Below, one piece after another: positions 14,482 through 24,100 of a stretch of DNA of 64,000 nucleotides. Under the pieces are notes generated by a model. It saw only the letters and a list, made by a program, of their open reading frames with translations, was not told the DNA's origin and ran no database searches. Positions within the stretch are counted from its first letter, which is position 1. Each line of letters begins with the position of its first letter. The stretch lies in contig CAJUNH010000004.1 of assembly GCA_910587795.1 (NCBI GenBank), forward strand, positions 62,001 to 126,000, read 5' to 3'. The position numbers and the translations under genes were made by a program. The stretch is from an uncultured Christensenellaceae bacterium (GTDB lineage Bacteria; Bacillota; Clostridia; Christensenellales; CAG-314).

Positions 14482-17400
14482 GTGAACAGAGGATTAAAAA
14501 AATACACTAAGCAACTTACACAAACCGTAGGAAACGCTGGTACGGTTAGCGTAAATATCAATAAGGACGATGCAAATATGCATATGATATTGCCTGTTTT
14601 AAAGACAATAGGACTTGCACCAATAGAGTTAAAATTAATATACAATTACCAAGATAGAAGTGTAGAAGGATTATTTGGTAAAGGTTTCAAGCTTAACGTA
14701 TATTCTAAATTGATGGCTTCAGGAAATAATTATAAGCTTCTCAATGCTGATGGCTCTCAAGACTTTTACACAAATGGATGTTTCAACAAGGAAACAAATC
14801 TTGTAATAACCGCTCAATCGGACGGATATAACAATGTTTTAGGGTATCAAATAAATGACAGGAAAGGAAATATTGTTGAGTATTCTGCCGAACAAACGGA
14901 ATATCCTAAGCTGATAAAAAACGATGGAGAAACATTTACTTTGGATTTTATCAAGAGCTATCCAACGATTGAAAACGGACGAGGAGATCTTGTAAGATTT
15001 ATAACGACAAAAAACAGAGTAGAAAGAGTGGTTTATTCTAGAAATGAAGCGGCTGTTTTAATTGTTGAATTTACCTACGATAACGACGGAAGATTGATAT
15101 CGGTTGTGTATACTGACGGTACCGGTAGAACCAGTACAGATTATGCGCTCAACAGCACTTCCATTATATACGGAAGCAATACTGTTTCATTAAAAGACAA
15201 TATCAGTGCTTATTTTGTCAGGGTGGCTTTTGATAGTCTGGGTAAAGCTACAACAATAGAAGAGGGTTTCGGCGATACTTTTTTGAATGAACGTAAAATA
15301 GCTCTATCTTATGCAGAAAATAAGACCACGGTAACTAATGCTAAAAATAACAGTATAAACTATTTATTCGATAGCGAAGGATTACCGTTGTTCCAAGTAG
15401 ACAGTCAAGGTATAGCAATAGAAACGGAAGTTGATAAGGATACAAAGCGTCTGCTTGCAAAAAGCTCGCCGATTTTGGCTAATTGTTCCAATACAATATA
15501 CTCCGGCAAGGCGTCTTGTTTTTCTAACAACGGGGTTACGGTCATAGATAAATTTTGTACCGATGATATTTTAAAAAAATTTATTAACGCTGTAAGTACT
15601 GTTAAAGGGTCGGGCACCTTAACTTGTGAGGTTCCTTATTTGGGATTGCCTGGCGATAGTATTATGGCGGTAATTTGGGGAAAACAACTCAAGCCTTTGT
15701 CTCAGGGCAAAGTTTCCGTATCCCTTTCGGTTGACAACGAAACCGATACAGACTTTTTTAAAAAAGACACGGCGGATTCAAATTTTGATTTTCTCACTTT
15801 GGGCGTTACGGCGAATAAGTCATTTTCCAAAATTGTAATGCAAATTAATTTGGAAAATAGCACCGAAATAGAACTTTGCGGAATACATATTTTAAAAAAG
15901 AAATATGGCTCGGCATATAAATATGACGATTACGGCAACTGTACCGAAGTGGAAAACACCGGTAAAACAATGGCGTTAAGGTATAATGAAAAAAGTTTGT
16001 TGACGGATATTATCGGCGCAGATTCGTTATATTCAAAAAACGAATACAATACTAAAAATAAGGTAGAGCGTTCCATTACAGCGTTCGGCACAACTATAAC
16101 AAACGTTTACGATGATTTTAATCATTTGGTTAAAACAAGTATGCAAACTGCGGACAATTCACAAATAATGGAAACAACAAGGACTTACACACCTGATGGG
16201 CGGTTTGTAGAATCGGTTACAAACGAAATGGGCAAATCCACCAAATTTACACATGACAAATATGGCAGAATTATAAAAGTCCTTGATGCTATGGGGTGCG
16301 CGGCAGAGTCTAACTATGCAGACAACGGCTTGCTAAAAAAACTTATTTTGGGGACAGGAAGCGAAAGTCGGTCCGCAACGTATAGATACTACAATAACCG
16401 TCAAATAATGAGTATAGCGTTAAGCGGTAGTCAAACATATGAATTTAATTACAATGACCGTCTCGATCTTAGCGAAATTTTATTAAACGAGACCGTATTA
16501 TATCAATTTGTATATGACGAATTGGGCAACGTCATAGCAGAAAAATACGGACTCAACTCAGGTAAAATGTTGTTTGAATACAACAAATTCGGCAATATCG
16601 TAAAGACTAAGTATCTTGCCCCCAACAGCAATGTCCCGCAAATAAAGTATCAATACGAATACGATTCTTTGCAAATGTTGACGAGAGTCGTAGACGGCAA
16701 GGGTAAAGAAATTGTAAGATATACCTATGACAATGACGGAAAACGTATTAGCGAAATTGTCAACGGCAGCGTAATTAACAATAACTACGATATTAAAGGA
16801 GACCTTGTACTGCAAGCGCGTCAACATGACAATGAAGTAATATACCAGTCTTTTGAACGGGCAGATCGTTCTAAAAGCGAATCTCCGCAATCTCTTATAG
16901 AATCCTTTGGTAAGGAAAATTATCTTTGTTTCTTTGAGGGACATGCTGTTTTAACAAAAGGTGACGAAGCAATCATACCCAAGGTAACAGATGAACGTAT
17001 TTTAGAAATTCATAGAGACGGATTTCTTCCGTTTATAAATACATGGTCGTCTCAACTAAGTTACACGTTTAATAAATCTTTTTCTAATAAAGGTTTTAGC
17101 GTTCAATTTTGGTTTAAACCGGAAAATTTGTCTGCTGCGGGTAACCTGTTCTATTGCACATCTACAGACGGCCGTATAATTCAAGTATATTATCAAAACA
17201 AAAAACTGGTTTTGTCCTTGGACGGCAGCGAAATTAAAACAGTAAACGAAGCCGTTGAGGGTTGGAACTTTATGTCAATTAATGTCGTAAATGATAACGG
17301 GCGGAACAAATATTGTCTAACGTTAAACGGCCGCATTACAAGCAGCAATACGTTGTCGGCATTTGACTTGGGCAATAATCCGCAATTCTTTATCGGCAGC

Positions 17401-19713
17401 GCTCCCCAAAACGGCTATAATTTCCGCGGTCAACTTGCCTGTATGATGATTTCGTTGGGAAAAACAATGCCGCAAAAAGATATATACGATTTCTACCGCA
17501 CATCAAAGGATTATATTATCGAAAAATCGGCTGTAGATAATAAATGTATTGATTTTTCCGAAACTGTATTGTATACTATTAATAACGAAATTACAAAAAA
17601 TTATGATATCTTCCCGCTGCACAGCAATTACACGTCTTTAAAGGGAACCAAACCGATACTGGCGGAAAAGAACGTCGGGTCTCAATTAGATAAAGACAGA
17701 TCCTTCCATTTTAATTTACTGTCGCGCAGCTATGCTTATGTTGCCGACGGACGTCCGTTGGTATACGGATTCAATCACACAAACGAAGGCACAATACTAA
17801 TGCGGGCATATATAAGTCAAAATGCAGGCAAACAGTATTTCTTTGAGGGAAAAGATACGCAAGGTAATACTTTAGGTCTGTATAAGGCAAGCAACGGTAA
17901 ATTATGCGTGGATTTAAAAGATACTATCATAACTACGGGACTGGATTTTATCGAGAAAAAATGGCAGACAATCGGCTTAACATTCGGTACCGAAGTTACG
18001 TCAACATCTTTGTCTAGTTCGTCCACAAGAAAGATTTGCGTATATTTGGATGAAGAAGTATACGAAACGGTAATTCAAAAAACGTTGGATTTTACAGGGC
18101 TGTCGTATTCTATAGGACGTACTATGGATAAAATTAACGACAGCACATTACCGGACGGCGGCGAATGTTATCCGTTGTACGGGCAAATCGAAATGCTGAC
18201 TGTCGATAGTAATTACTGTTATAACAGTAAAATGCAATATTTGGCAGCTCAGTTAAATAATGTTTCCTGCGTTACGGAACGTGACGAATTTGGATTGTTA
18301 AAACGTAAGGGAGTGCAAAATCACAAACAAAGTATATGGGCAAAAAATATAACCTATAAAAGGCGTTCCCAAAAATCCAAGTATTATTCTAAAGTTGTAG
18401 AAGCGGAAGATATTTGGACTGGTGCAAATCATTCAAAACGTTCGTATGTAACGGACGATTTAGGACGAATAACGTCGATTACTGATACAACGTTCGGCGG
18501 ACATACTTACGAATACGACTCCTCCGGCAGAGTGATTAAGGACGACGGTAAAAGTATTTTCTACGATAAAAACGGCAATATTACAAACCTGTGCGGAGTA
18601 GGAATGGAATACAGTGACGCAACGTACAGCCTTATAACCAAAGCGGATGGCAACACTGTTAGATACGATGCTAACGGCGATTATTTAGTCACAGGTTGGA
18701 GAAGCAGATATTTTGATTATTTTAGAAATCAGCTGATTGTGTTTGGAACAACCGGCGCGCAGTATCAATATACGTATAACCATCTTGGGCAAAGAATAAG
18801 CAAAATCGAACCGAACGGCACTACGCAATATGTTTACAGCGGATTAAAGCTGCTTACGGAAATTACCGACAATTATCGGCTGGACTTCCTGTATGACGAA
18901 AACGACGAACTATTCGGCTTTGTAAAAAATAACGTAAACAAATACTTTTACATAAAAGATATTTTGGATAATATACTCGGTATTGTAGATGAAAATGGTA
19001 CTCTTGTTGGAAAATACAGTTACACAGCATTCGGTAAAACAACCGTAACGTTGGATCAGTTCGGTATTGCCAATCTCAATCCTTTCCGTTTTAAATGTTG
19101 CTATCAGGATTACGAATCGGGTATGTACTTTATTAACGGCCGTTACTATATACCCGAATGGGGCAGATGGCTGACTTACGATAAGTCATCTATAGACTTT
19201 ATGAGCGTCGGCAAACATAACCCGTTTGGATTAAATACGCTTTGTCCAGTAACGTACAAGCCGGGAACGGAAATTCCTGCATATAATGTACCGAATAACG
19301 AATTTATAAAGTTTGTACCGTATCTTAAAGATGAATGGTTGTTTACAAACGGACCAGAGTTTTTCAAAGTAACAAATGAAGGCATAGTTATTATTGACGG
19401 CAGCAAGTCGGTATATAAAAGTACGTTGGCACTTGACGAGGAAAAAGAACATTCGCTGTATGTTTCTTTCGGTAACGTCGATGCTTATTTTGGTGTTAAT
19501 TACCAAAAAGGTATAGGATTGCAAATGGATGCAAGCGTGGTGGCATTGGGTTACGACGGGAAATACGTTGACATTGAAATTTCTGTCCTAACAATTGGTG
19601 GTGGCGCAATGTGCAGTAGCGAAAGATTTTCATTAGCTTTCAAAGGCAAATTGGTGGGTTTTTCTATAAGTATTAACATACAAGCAATTTTAGACACAGT
19701 ATTTGGAGGATAA
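14482..19713 (+). CDS. RHS/YD-repeat polymorphic toxin protein A
   Basis: A 1743-residue protein from a GTG (ataggagaaaaac upstream). Many YD repeats (for example YNYNDRLDLSEI and YEYDSSGRVIKDD) should build the hollow RHS shell. Two LamG/concanavalin-like beta domains are inserted (about residues 850-985 and 1085-1245). The core closes at about 1532-1565 with NPFRF...ESGMYFINGRYY.PEWGRW, after which ~178 unique residues form the toxin tip, ending in a glycine- and beta-rich segment I do not recognise. There is no signal peptide, so export must be by another route. A zinc-ribbon gene follows immediately and may give immunity. Confidence 0.9.
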   Translation: MNRGLKKYTKQLTQTVGNAGTVSVNINKDDANMHMILPVLKTIGLAPIELKLIYNYQDRSVEGLFGKGFKLNVYSKLMASGNNYKLLNADGSQDFYTNGCFNKETNLVITAQSDGYNNVLGYQINDRKGNIVEYSAEQTEYPKLIKNDGETFTLDFIKSYPTIENGRGDLVRFITTKNRVERVVYSRNEAAVLIVEFTYDNDGRLISVVYTDGTGRTSTDYALNSTSIIYGSNTVSLKDNISAYFVRVAFDSLGKATTIEEGFGDTFLNERKIALSYAENKTTVTNAKNNSINYLFDSEGLPLFQVDSQGIAIETEVDKDTKRLLAKSSPILANCSNTIYSGKASCFSNNGVTVIDKFCTDDILKKFINAVSTVKGSGTLTCEVPYLGLPGDSIMAVIWGKQLKPLSQGKVSVSLSVDNETDTDFFKKDTADSNFDFLTLGVTANKSFSKIVMQINLENSTEIELCGIHILKKKYGSAYKYDDYGNCTEVENTGKTMALRYNEKSLLTDIIGADSLYSKNEYNTKNKVERSITAFGTTITNVYDDFNHLVKTSMQTADNSQIMETTRTYTPDGRFVESVTNEMGKSTKFTHDKYGRIIKVLDAMGCAAESNYADNGLLKKLILGTGSESRSATYRYYNNRQIMSIALSGSQTYEFNYNDRLDLSEILLNETVLYQFVYDELGNVIAEKYGLNSGKMLFEYNKFGNIVKTKYLAPNSNVPQIKYQYEYDSLQMLTRVVDGKGKEIVRYTYDNDGKRISEIVNGSVINNNYDIKGDLVLQARQHDNEVIYQSFERADRSKSESPQSLIESFGKENYLCFFEGHAVLTKGDEAIIPKVTDERILEIHRDGFLPFINTWSSQLSYTFNKSFSNKGFSVQFWFKPENLSAAGNLFYCTSTDGRIIQVYYQNKKLVLSLDGSEIKTVNEAVEGWNFMSINVVNDNGRNKYCLTLNGRITSSNTLSAFDLGNNPQFFIGSAPQNGYNFRGQLACMMISLGKTMPQKDIYDFYRTSKDYIIEKSAVDNKCIDFSETVLYTINNEITKNYDIFPLHSNYTSLKGTKPILAEKNVGSQLDKDRSFHFNLLSRSYAYVADGRPLVYGFNHTNEGTILMRAYISQNAGKQYFFEGKDTQGNTLGLYKASNGKLCVDLKDTIITTGLDFIEKKWQTIGLTFGTEVTSTSLSSSSTRKICVYLDEEVYETVIQKTLDFTGLSYSIGRTMDKINDSTLPDGGECYPLYGQIEMLTVDSNYCYNSKMQYLAAQLNNVSCVTERDEFGLLKRKGVQNHKQSIWAKNITYKRRSQKSKYYSKVVEAEDIWTGANHSKRSYVTDDLGRITSITDTTFGGHTYEYDSSGRVIKDDGKSIFYDKNGNITNLCGVGMEYSDATYSLITKADGNTVRYDANGDYLVTGWRSRYFDYFRNQLIVFGTTGAQYQYTYNHLGQRISKIEPNGTTQYVYSGLKLLTEITDNYRLDFLYDENDELFGFVKNNVNKYFYIKDILDNILGIVDENGTLVGKYSYTAFGKTTVTLDQFGIANLNPFRFKCCYQDYESGMYFINGRYYIPEWGRWLTYDKSSIDFMSVGKHNPFGLNTLCPVTYKPGTEIPAYNVPNNEFIKFVPYLKDEWLFTNGPEFFKVTNEGIVIIDGSKSVYKSTLALDEEKEHSLYVSFGNVDAYFGVNYQKGIGLQMDASVVALGYDGKYVDIEISVLTIGGGAMCSSERFSLAFKGKLVGFSISINIQAILDTVFGG

Positions 19714-19715
19714 TG

Positions 19716-20012
19716 ATGTACGATTTTCATCTTGAAATAAAGAGAGGAATGTTGTTTCGCAGAATGTATTGCTGTAAATGCGGCACAAAACTGAAACGGC
19801 GTAGTACCTCTCGGTTAGTCAATAAAGGCGAAATAGGATATATCAATAATATTTTACCTGGAATTTATTTTGGTGGGCCAACCTCGCAAATTCAGGTTCG
19901 GTACGTCTATATATGCCCAAACTGTAAACAAATAACTACCTACGATCAGCAATGCATAATAGCCAAAAAACAAAAGCAAGCCAAAACAAAAATTTTAGAA
20001 GAATATAAGTAA
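19716..20012 (+). CDS. Zinc-ribbon protein after RHS A, possible immunity protein
   Basis: A 98-residue protein with two separated C-x-x-C pairs (YCCKCGTK and YICPNCKQ), a zinc-ribbon fold. I use the ATG at 19716, since the ggagg at 19706-19710 is too close to the ATG at 19713. The gene begins at once after the RHS-A stop, the place where the cognate immunity gene of a polymorphic toxin normally lies. It is not a recognised immunity family, so that role is inferred from position. Confidence 0.5.
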   Translation: MYDFHLEIKRGMLFRRMYCCKCGTKLKRRSTSRLVNKGEIGYINNILPGIYFGGPTSQIQVRYVYICPNCKQITTYDQQCIIAKKQKQAKTKILEEYK

Positions 20013-20030
20013 TTTTATTTGTCAATTACG

Positions 20031-20064
20031 ATGAGCGTATCAATTATGATGCGCTCATATTTTT
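20031..20064 (+). terminator. Terminator of the RHS-A unit
   Basis: atgagcg (20031-20037) pairs with cgctcat (20052-20058), followed by atttttg. It closes the unit made of zinc ribbon, holin, transferase, RHS A and putative immunity gene. Confidence 0.65.
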
Positions 20065-20281
20065 GCTCAAATTGAAAAAGCCAATCAAATTACTTGGAGA
20101 AAAAAATCTCTATATATTGCAGCGCAATCAAAACAAAAAATAACGTAATTCTAATAAACTTAGCAATATTCCGGAATAAATCTTGATGTTTATGGCAGTT
20201 ACTAAGTTGTTTTTGCCCCGTAACGCCGTAAAATGTTTTTCGCTCCTAACACTTTTTACTGTATCGAATACAAAAACACTC
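20065..20281. other. Intergenic stretch before cassette copy B
   Basis: No gene, RNA or clear repeat seen. The stretch ends exactly at the start of the 877-bp repeat. Confidence 0.5.
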
Positions 20282-20359
20282 TTACTCAAACAAGAAAATA
20301 ACAAAAACAAAATCGTTGTCTTTTTAAAAAATATTTTGAAAAAATTTTTGCTCAAACTA

Positions 20360-20388
20360 TTGACAAATCGATTTTTATGGTTTATACT
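20360..20388 (+). promoter_or_regulatory. Cassette promoter, copy B
   Basis: Same TTGACA-17-TATACT promoter as copy A, so both RHS units can be transcribed independently. Confidence 0.78.
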
Positions 20389-20525
20389 AACGCCATAAGT
20401 CGAACGAATGTTCTATTTATACAAACATATTTACATTCGACGCGCTCAGTAACCAAATTATAAATCAATTAATAGTACAAAAAATATAATACGGTATTAA
20501 TACAACATAGGGGGAGAATTAAACA

Positions 20526-20687
20526 ATGAAATACGTTTATTGCATTATATGCGGACACAAATTGCTGGAAGGACACGACGGCAGCAGCGTCAAGGTAAAA
20601 TGCAGCAAGTGTAAAAGCATATTAGAGGTCAATATTTTAAATCAAAACACAACCGTTACACCGATAAAAACGGACATAACTAAATAA
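20526..20687 (+). CDS. Com-like small zinc-ribbon protein, copy B
   Basis: Identical 53-residue product to the 12795-12956 gene, with the two C-x-x-C pairs of Com-like zinc ribbons and the same promoter and ribosome site. Conservation of this gene in both cassettes, while the RHS genes differ, suggests it serves the delivery or expression of whichever RHS protein follows. Confidence 0.6.
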   Translation: MKYVYCIICGHKLLEGHDGSSVKVKCSKCKSILEVNILNQNTTVTPIKTDITK

Positions 20688-20764
20688 CGCCAAGAAAAAC
20701 TCCCGAAAGCGAGGACGGTAAAGACGGCATAGAGGTACACAAAGTACCTTTGTGCCGTCTTTTT
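20687..20764 (+). terminator. Conserved 78-base leader hairpin, copy B
   Basis: Same stem as copy A (20722-20729 with 20753-20760) plus inner helix and T run, between the zinc-ribbon and holin genes. Confidence 0.75.
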
Positions 20765-20790
20765 ATATAAAATTAATAAGGAGAAAGCAA

Positions 20791-21171
20791 ATGGAGCACT
20801 TAGAACAAATCATAACAATAGCATCGGCAGGCGTAGGACTGTTAGCAACGGTCACAGGCTTTTTAATTCCTTTGGTAAAAAACGTAAAAGCAAAAAACAG
20901 ACTGACGGCTTTAAATAAATTAAGCGTATTGCTAAATTCGCTTATTGTCGAAGCCGAACAGTTTGCAAACTTTACGGGCGCGGAAAAGAAACAGTACGTT
21001 TTGACAAAAGCAAACCGTTACGCGCTGGAAAATAACATTCCTTTTGAAGAATCGACGGTTGACGCCGAAATAGAAAAAATTGTCAAATTAAGCAAAAACG
21101 TTAACGTCGGCGCACCCAAATCCGCAGCGGAAAAAGTTAAGGCGGCGGCAGATAAATACAAAATAGGCTGA
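20791..21171 (+). CDS. LLH-family phage holin-like protein, copy B
   Basis: A 126-residue product. It is the same as copy A up to the last residues, where it reads KAAADKYKIG instead of TSAADK. One N-terminal membrane helix and the GAEKKQYVLTK and VDAEIEKIV motifs support the LLH holin family. The stop is 10 bases before the RHS-B start, so holin and RHS are translated from one message. Copy A ends differently because its following DNA was rearranged. Confidence 0.74.
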   Translation: MEHLEQIITIASAGVGLLATVTGFLIPLVKNVKAKNRLTALNKLSVLLNSLIVEAEQFANFTGAEKKQYVLTKANRYALENNIPFEESTVDAEIEKIVKLSKNVNVGAPKSAAEKVKAAADKYKIG

Positions 21172-21181
21172 GGATACGATT

Positions 21182-24100
21182 ATGAACTATACTTACTTAA
21201 ATATGCCTGTAAAACCGGAAATGATAAAGGATGTAGATTACTCTCAATCCAATATCGGCGGCAATCCTACCGTAAATCTTGCAATCGGCCGCTTGCAATA
21301 TGTTTTTCAGGACGCCGAAATAGGCGCTGCTAATTATGCAATAAATATCGCACACGTTTATAATAACAAGCTTAATAATAGGTTCGCCGGTAAAATTGCA
21401 GGTTTTGGCAATAATTGGAAGCTTAATTTATCGCAGTTTGTTATTGCAGATAACTACGACAGCTCAACCGGACGGTCCGTTTTAAAATATATGGACGAAT
21501 CGGGCGAAATCCACCGTTACGTTTCGTTCGGCACAAACAAATGGTATAACGACCTTAAAGCGACAAGCATTATTCAAAAGATTAACGGCGAATACGTCTT
21601 GTCCGACGGCGTAGGCAATAAACTGTACTTTAATTCCAACGGATATCTGTTTAAAAGCGTTTCCTGCCAAAACAATAGTATTGTTAAAGCGTACAACTAT
21701 GATGAAAACAGTCGGCTGACGTCCGTTTACGATCAAAGAACGCCGAATAATCGTATAAATTTATCGTATAACAGCAACGGCGCTTTGGACACAATGGTTG
21801 CTTACGTAAAAGACAGCCGCCCTGTAACGGGGTTTAGATACGCGTACGATACAAGCAATAACTTAACGGCTGTTTTTAAGATTGCGTACGGCAGTAATAA
21901 CCAAGCAATGGCAGAAAAACAAATACTGGAATTTTGCTACGAAGACGATAACCTTGTAATGATAATCGACACCGAAACAAAAGCGGCAAAACTGATCCGT
22001 TACGAGGATGGAAAAGTTGGCAAATTATCCTGCGGGTTTGTAAAAGAAAACTGTATTGCAAGCGGAATGACGGACTCGGCAAACAATAGCCTTGCAGTAA
22101 GCGGCAATTTGAAAAGCGGATTGTCTTGCGAACCGGATTTTATAGAAAAATCGTTTAATACGTTTAATTATATGTACATTTCTGCAAGTGATAATATTGC
22201 GGTCGAAGCGGAAGTAACAAACGAATGCAATATAACGCTTAGGTATTATATCGACCGTAAGGCATGTATAACTTCGTCGTTCGAGGTTGATAAAAGCTTT
22301 TCTAAAAAAGGAGAAAACTTAAAAACACTCGAAAAGTATGAAGGTCAAAATCCACCGTCGGAGTCTAATGAAGATTTGGGGTATATAAATGGTTGCAATA
22401 TTTTTTCAAGAAACAAAAGAAACATTAATCTTACATTGTCTCCTTCAAATGTTGTAGACGGTAAGCCTGTGACTGTAAACTATAATTATTCGTTTTGGCT
22501 TAAAACAAAAAAGAATTACGATTTACTAGAAGTGACGGCGCATTTTAAAGCTGCCAATTGGACAATCGAACCGCTTTCCACAAATGCTATACTTGTAAAT
22601 TCGCAGGCAATGGGTGCTTGGCAACGCGTAGTTATTCCGTTTTCAATGACTCAAAATAGCGATTATTCGTTAGAGGTTTCTTTTTGGGCGAATAAAAGCA
22701 AATGCAATGATGATTTTGAAATTTGTTGTATAGGTATGGCTCCGGCAACTTGCGCCGAGCTTATGTTTAAGGCGAATGCAGAAACAGACGTACCGATGAG
22801 GAAGGCAACACAGGTAAGGCTTACGTCGGTTGACGGCACGGAAGAATATATTGATATCGGCGCGGATTTTTATTTGACGGAAGCGGATATAATAAGCACC
22901 CATACAAATAAACATAAAAACGGTGCCGACGTTTTCGACTTGATTTACTGCAACGGCACAAAACGCCGTTCTAATATAAAGGATATGCAATACGCTCTTC
23001 CGGCGTGCGGCTTTTCTAATTATGCCGGTTCTCAGCCTTTTTATATATATACCGCTTTCCCTGTAAACGACGCGTATATAAATACTCATTACAAATACGA
23101 AAAAGACGGTTTTACCGTTAGAAGCGATTACATTAAATTTATCGGCGAAGAAGAATATAATTCCAGTACGTACGTAAAAATGGACTATACCGGAAAAACT
23201 ATATTTGAAACAGACGAATACGGAACAAGAAAAGATTACCGATATAACGCCGACGGAACACTTAAACAGCTTAAAGTTTACAACGGGAACGATGTGCAAA
23301 GCCTGCAAAAGTTCGAGTACAAAGAGGGACTCCTTGTGTCCGTTGACGACGGACTTAATAAACGGCAGATACAGTATAACGAAGCTTTTCAGCCTAAAAA
23401 AATAAAAGACGTTTCTTACTGGAACTACGATATGCCGGATACCGAACGCTGCGTTACAAACAGTATAGGTATATTTAGGGACAGCTCCGTATGCGTTACG
23501 GAATACAGCGGACAAAATAACGCCGTTTCAAAACGTTTGACGTACGAAAACGGTCATATCCGCACGGTTGCGGATAACTTAGTTAAATACGGCGTACAGT
23601 ATAACTTTTTAAAAGACTGCGTAACATACACCCAATTTGACGGCAATGCAGAAAAACCTATTCAGTTGGATGCAGTTTCGCCGTACTATCAAATAGACGA
23701 AAAATATTACAAAACGCACACCGGTAAGTTTTATGACGAAACGGGCAAAATTATTGACGGTTCGTCCGTAGAAGTAGACGCGTACGGCAAACCCACGCGT
23801 TTGGCAAAAGGGTTATCGGGATTTTACCAATACGAAGGCGGCACTGCAAGGGAAATATACTCGTATACGTACCAAGATGTACAGGAAAGCGAATTTACAA
23901 AAAAACCGAGCGTTTGCAAAAACCTCGACGGCTATTCTGCTACGGAATATAAGTATGACAATGACGGCAATCTTATAGGCTGGAAAGAAACGGAATCGCA
24001 AAACACGGTATTTGAAGTCAAGCAAATTGCTCCAAACGCTACAAAATACAGCTTTGGAGATAACTTTCGTGAAGAGTATCTTATTAGAGCTGATTATGAT

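Larger units (their letters stand above)
20282..21158 (+). repeat. 877-bp direct repeat, copy B
   Basis: Second copy of 12551-13427, including promoter, Com-like gene, hairpin and holin. The near-identity of copies separated by 7.7 kb of different genes points to a recent duplication or ongoing gene conversion. Confidence 0.92.

Noticed and set aside
22670..23515. 281-residue minus-strand ORF inside RHS B
   Set aside because: Shadow of the RHS coding frame, with no ribosome site or recognisable domain.
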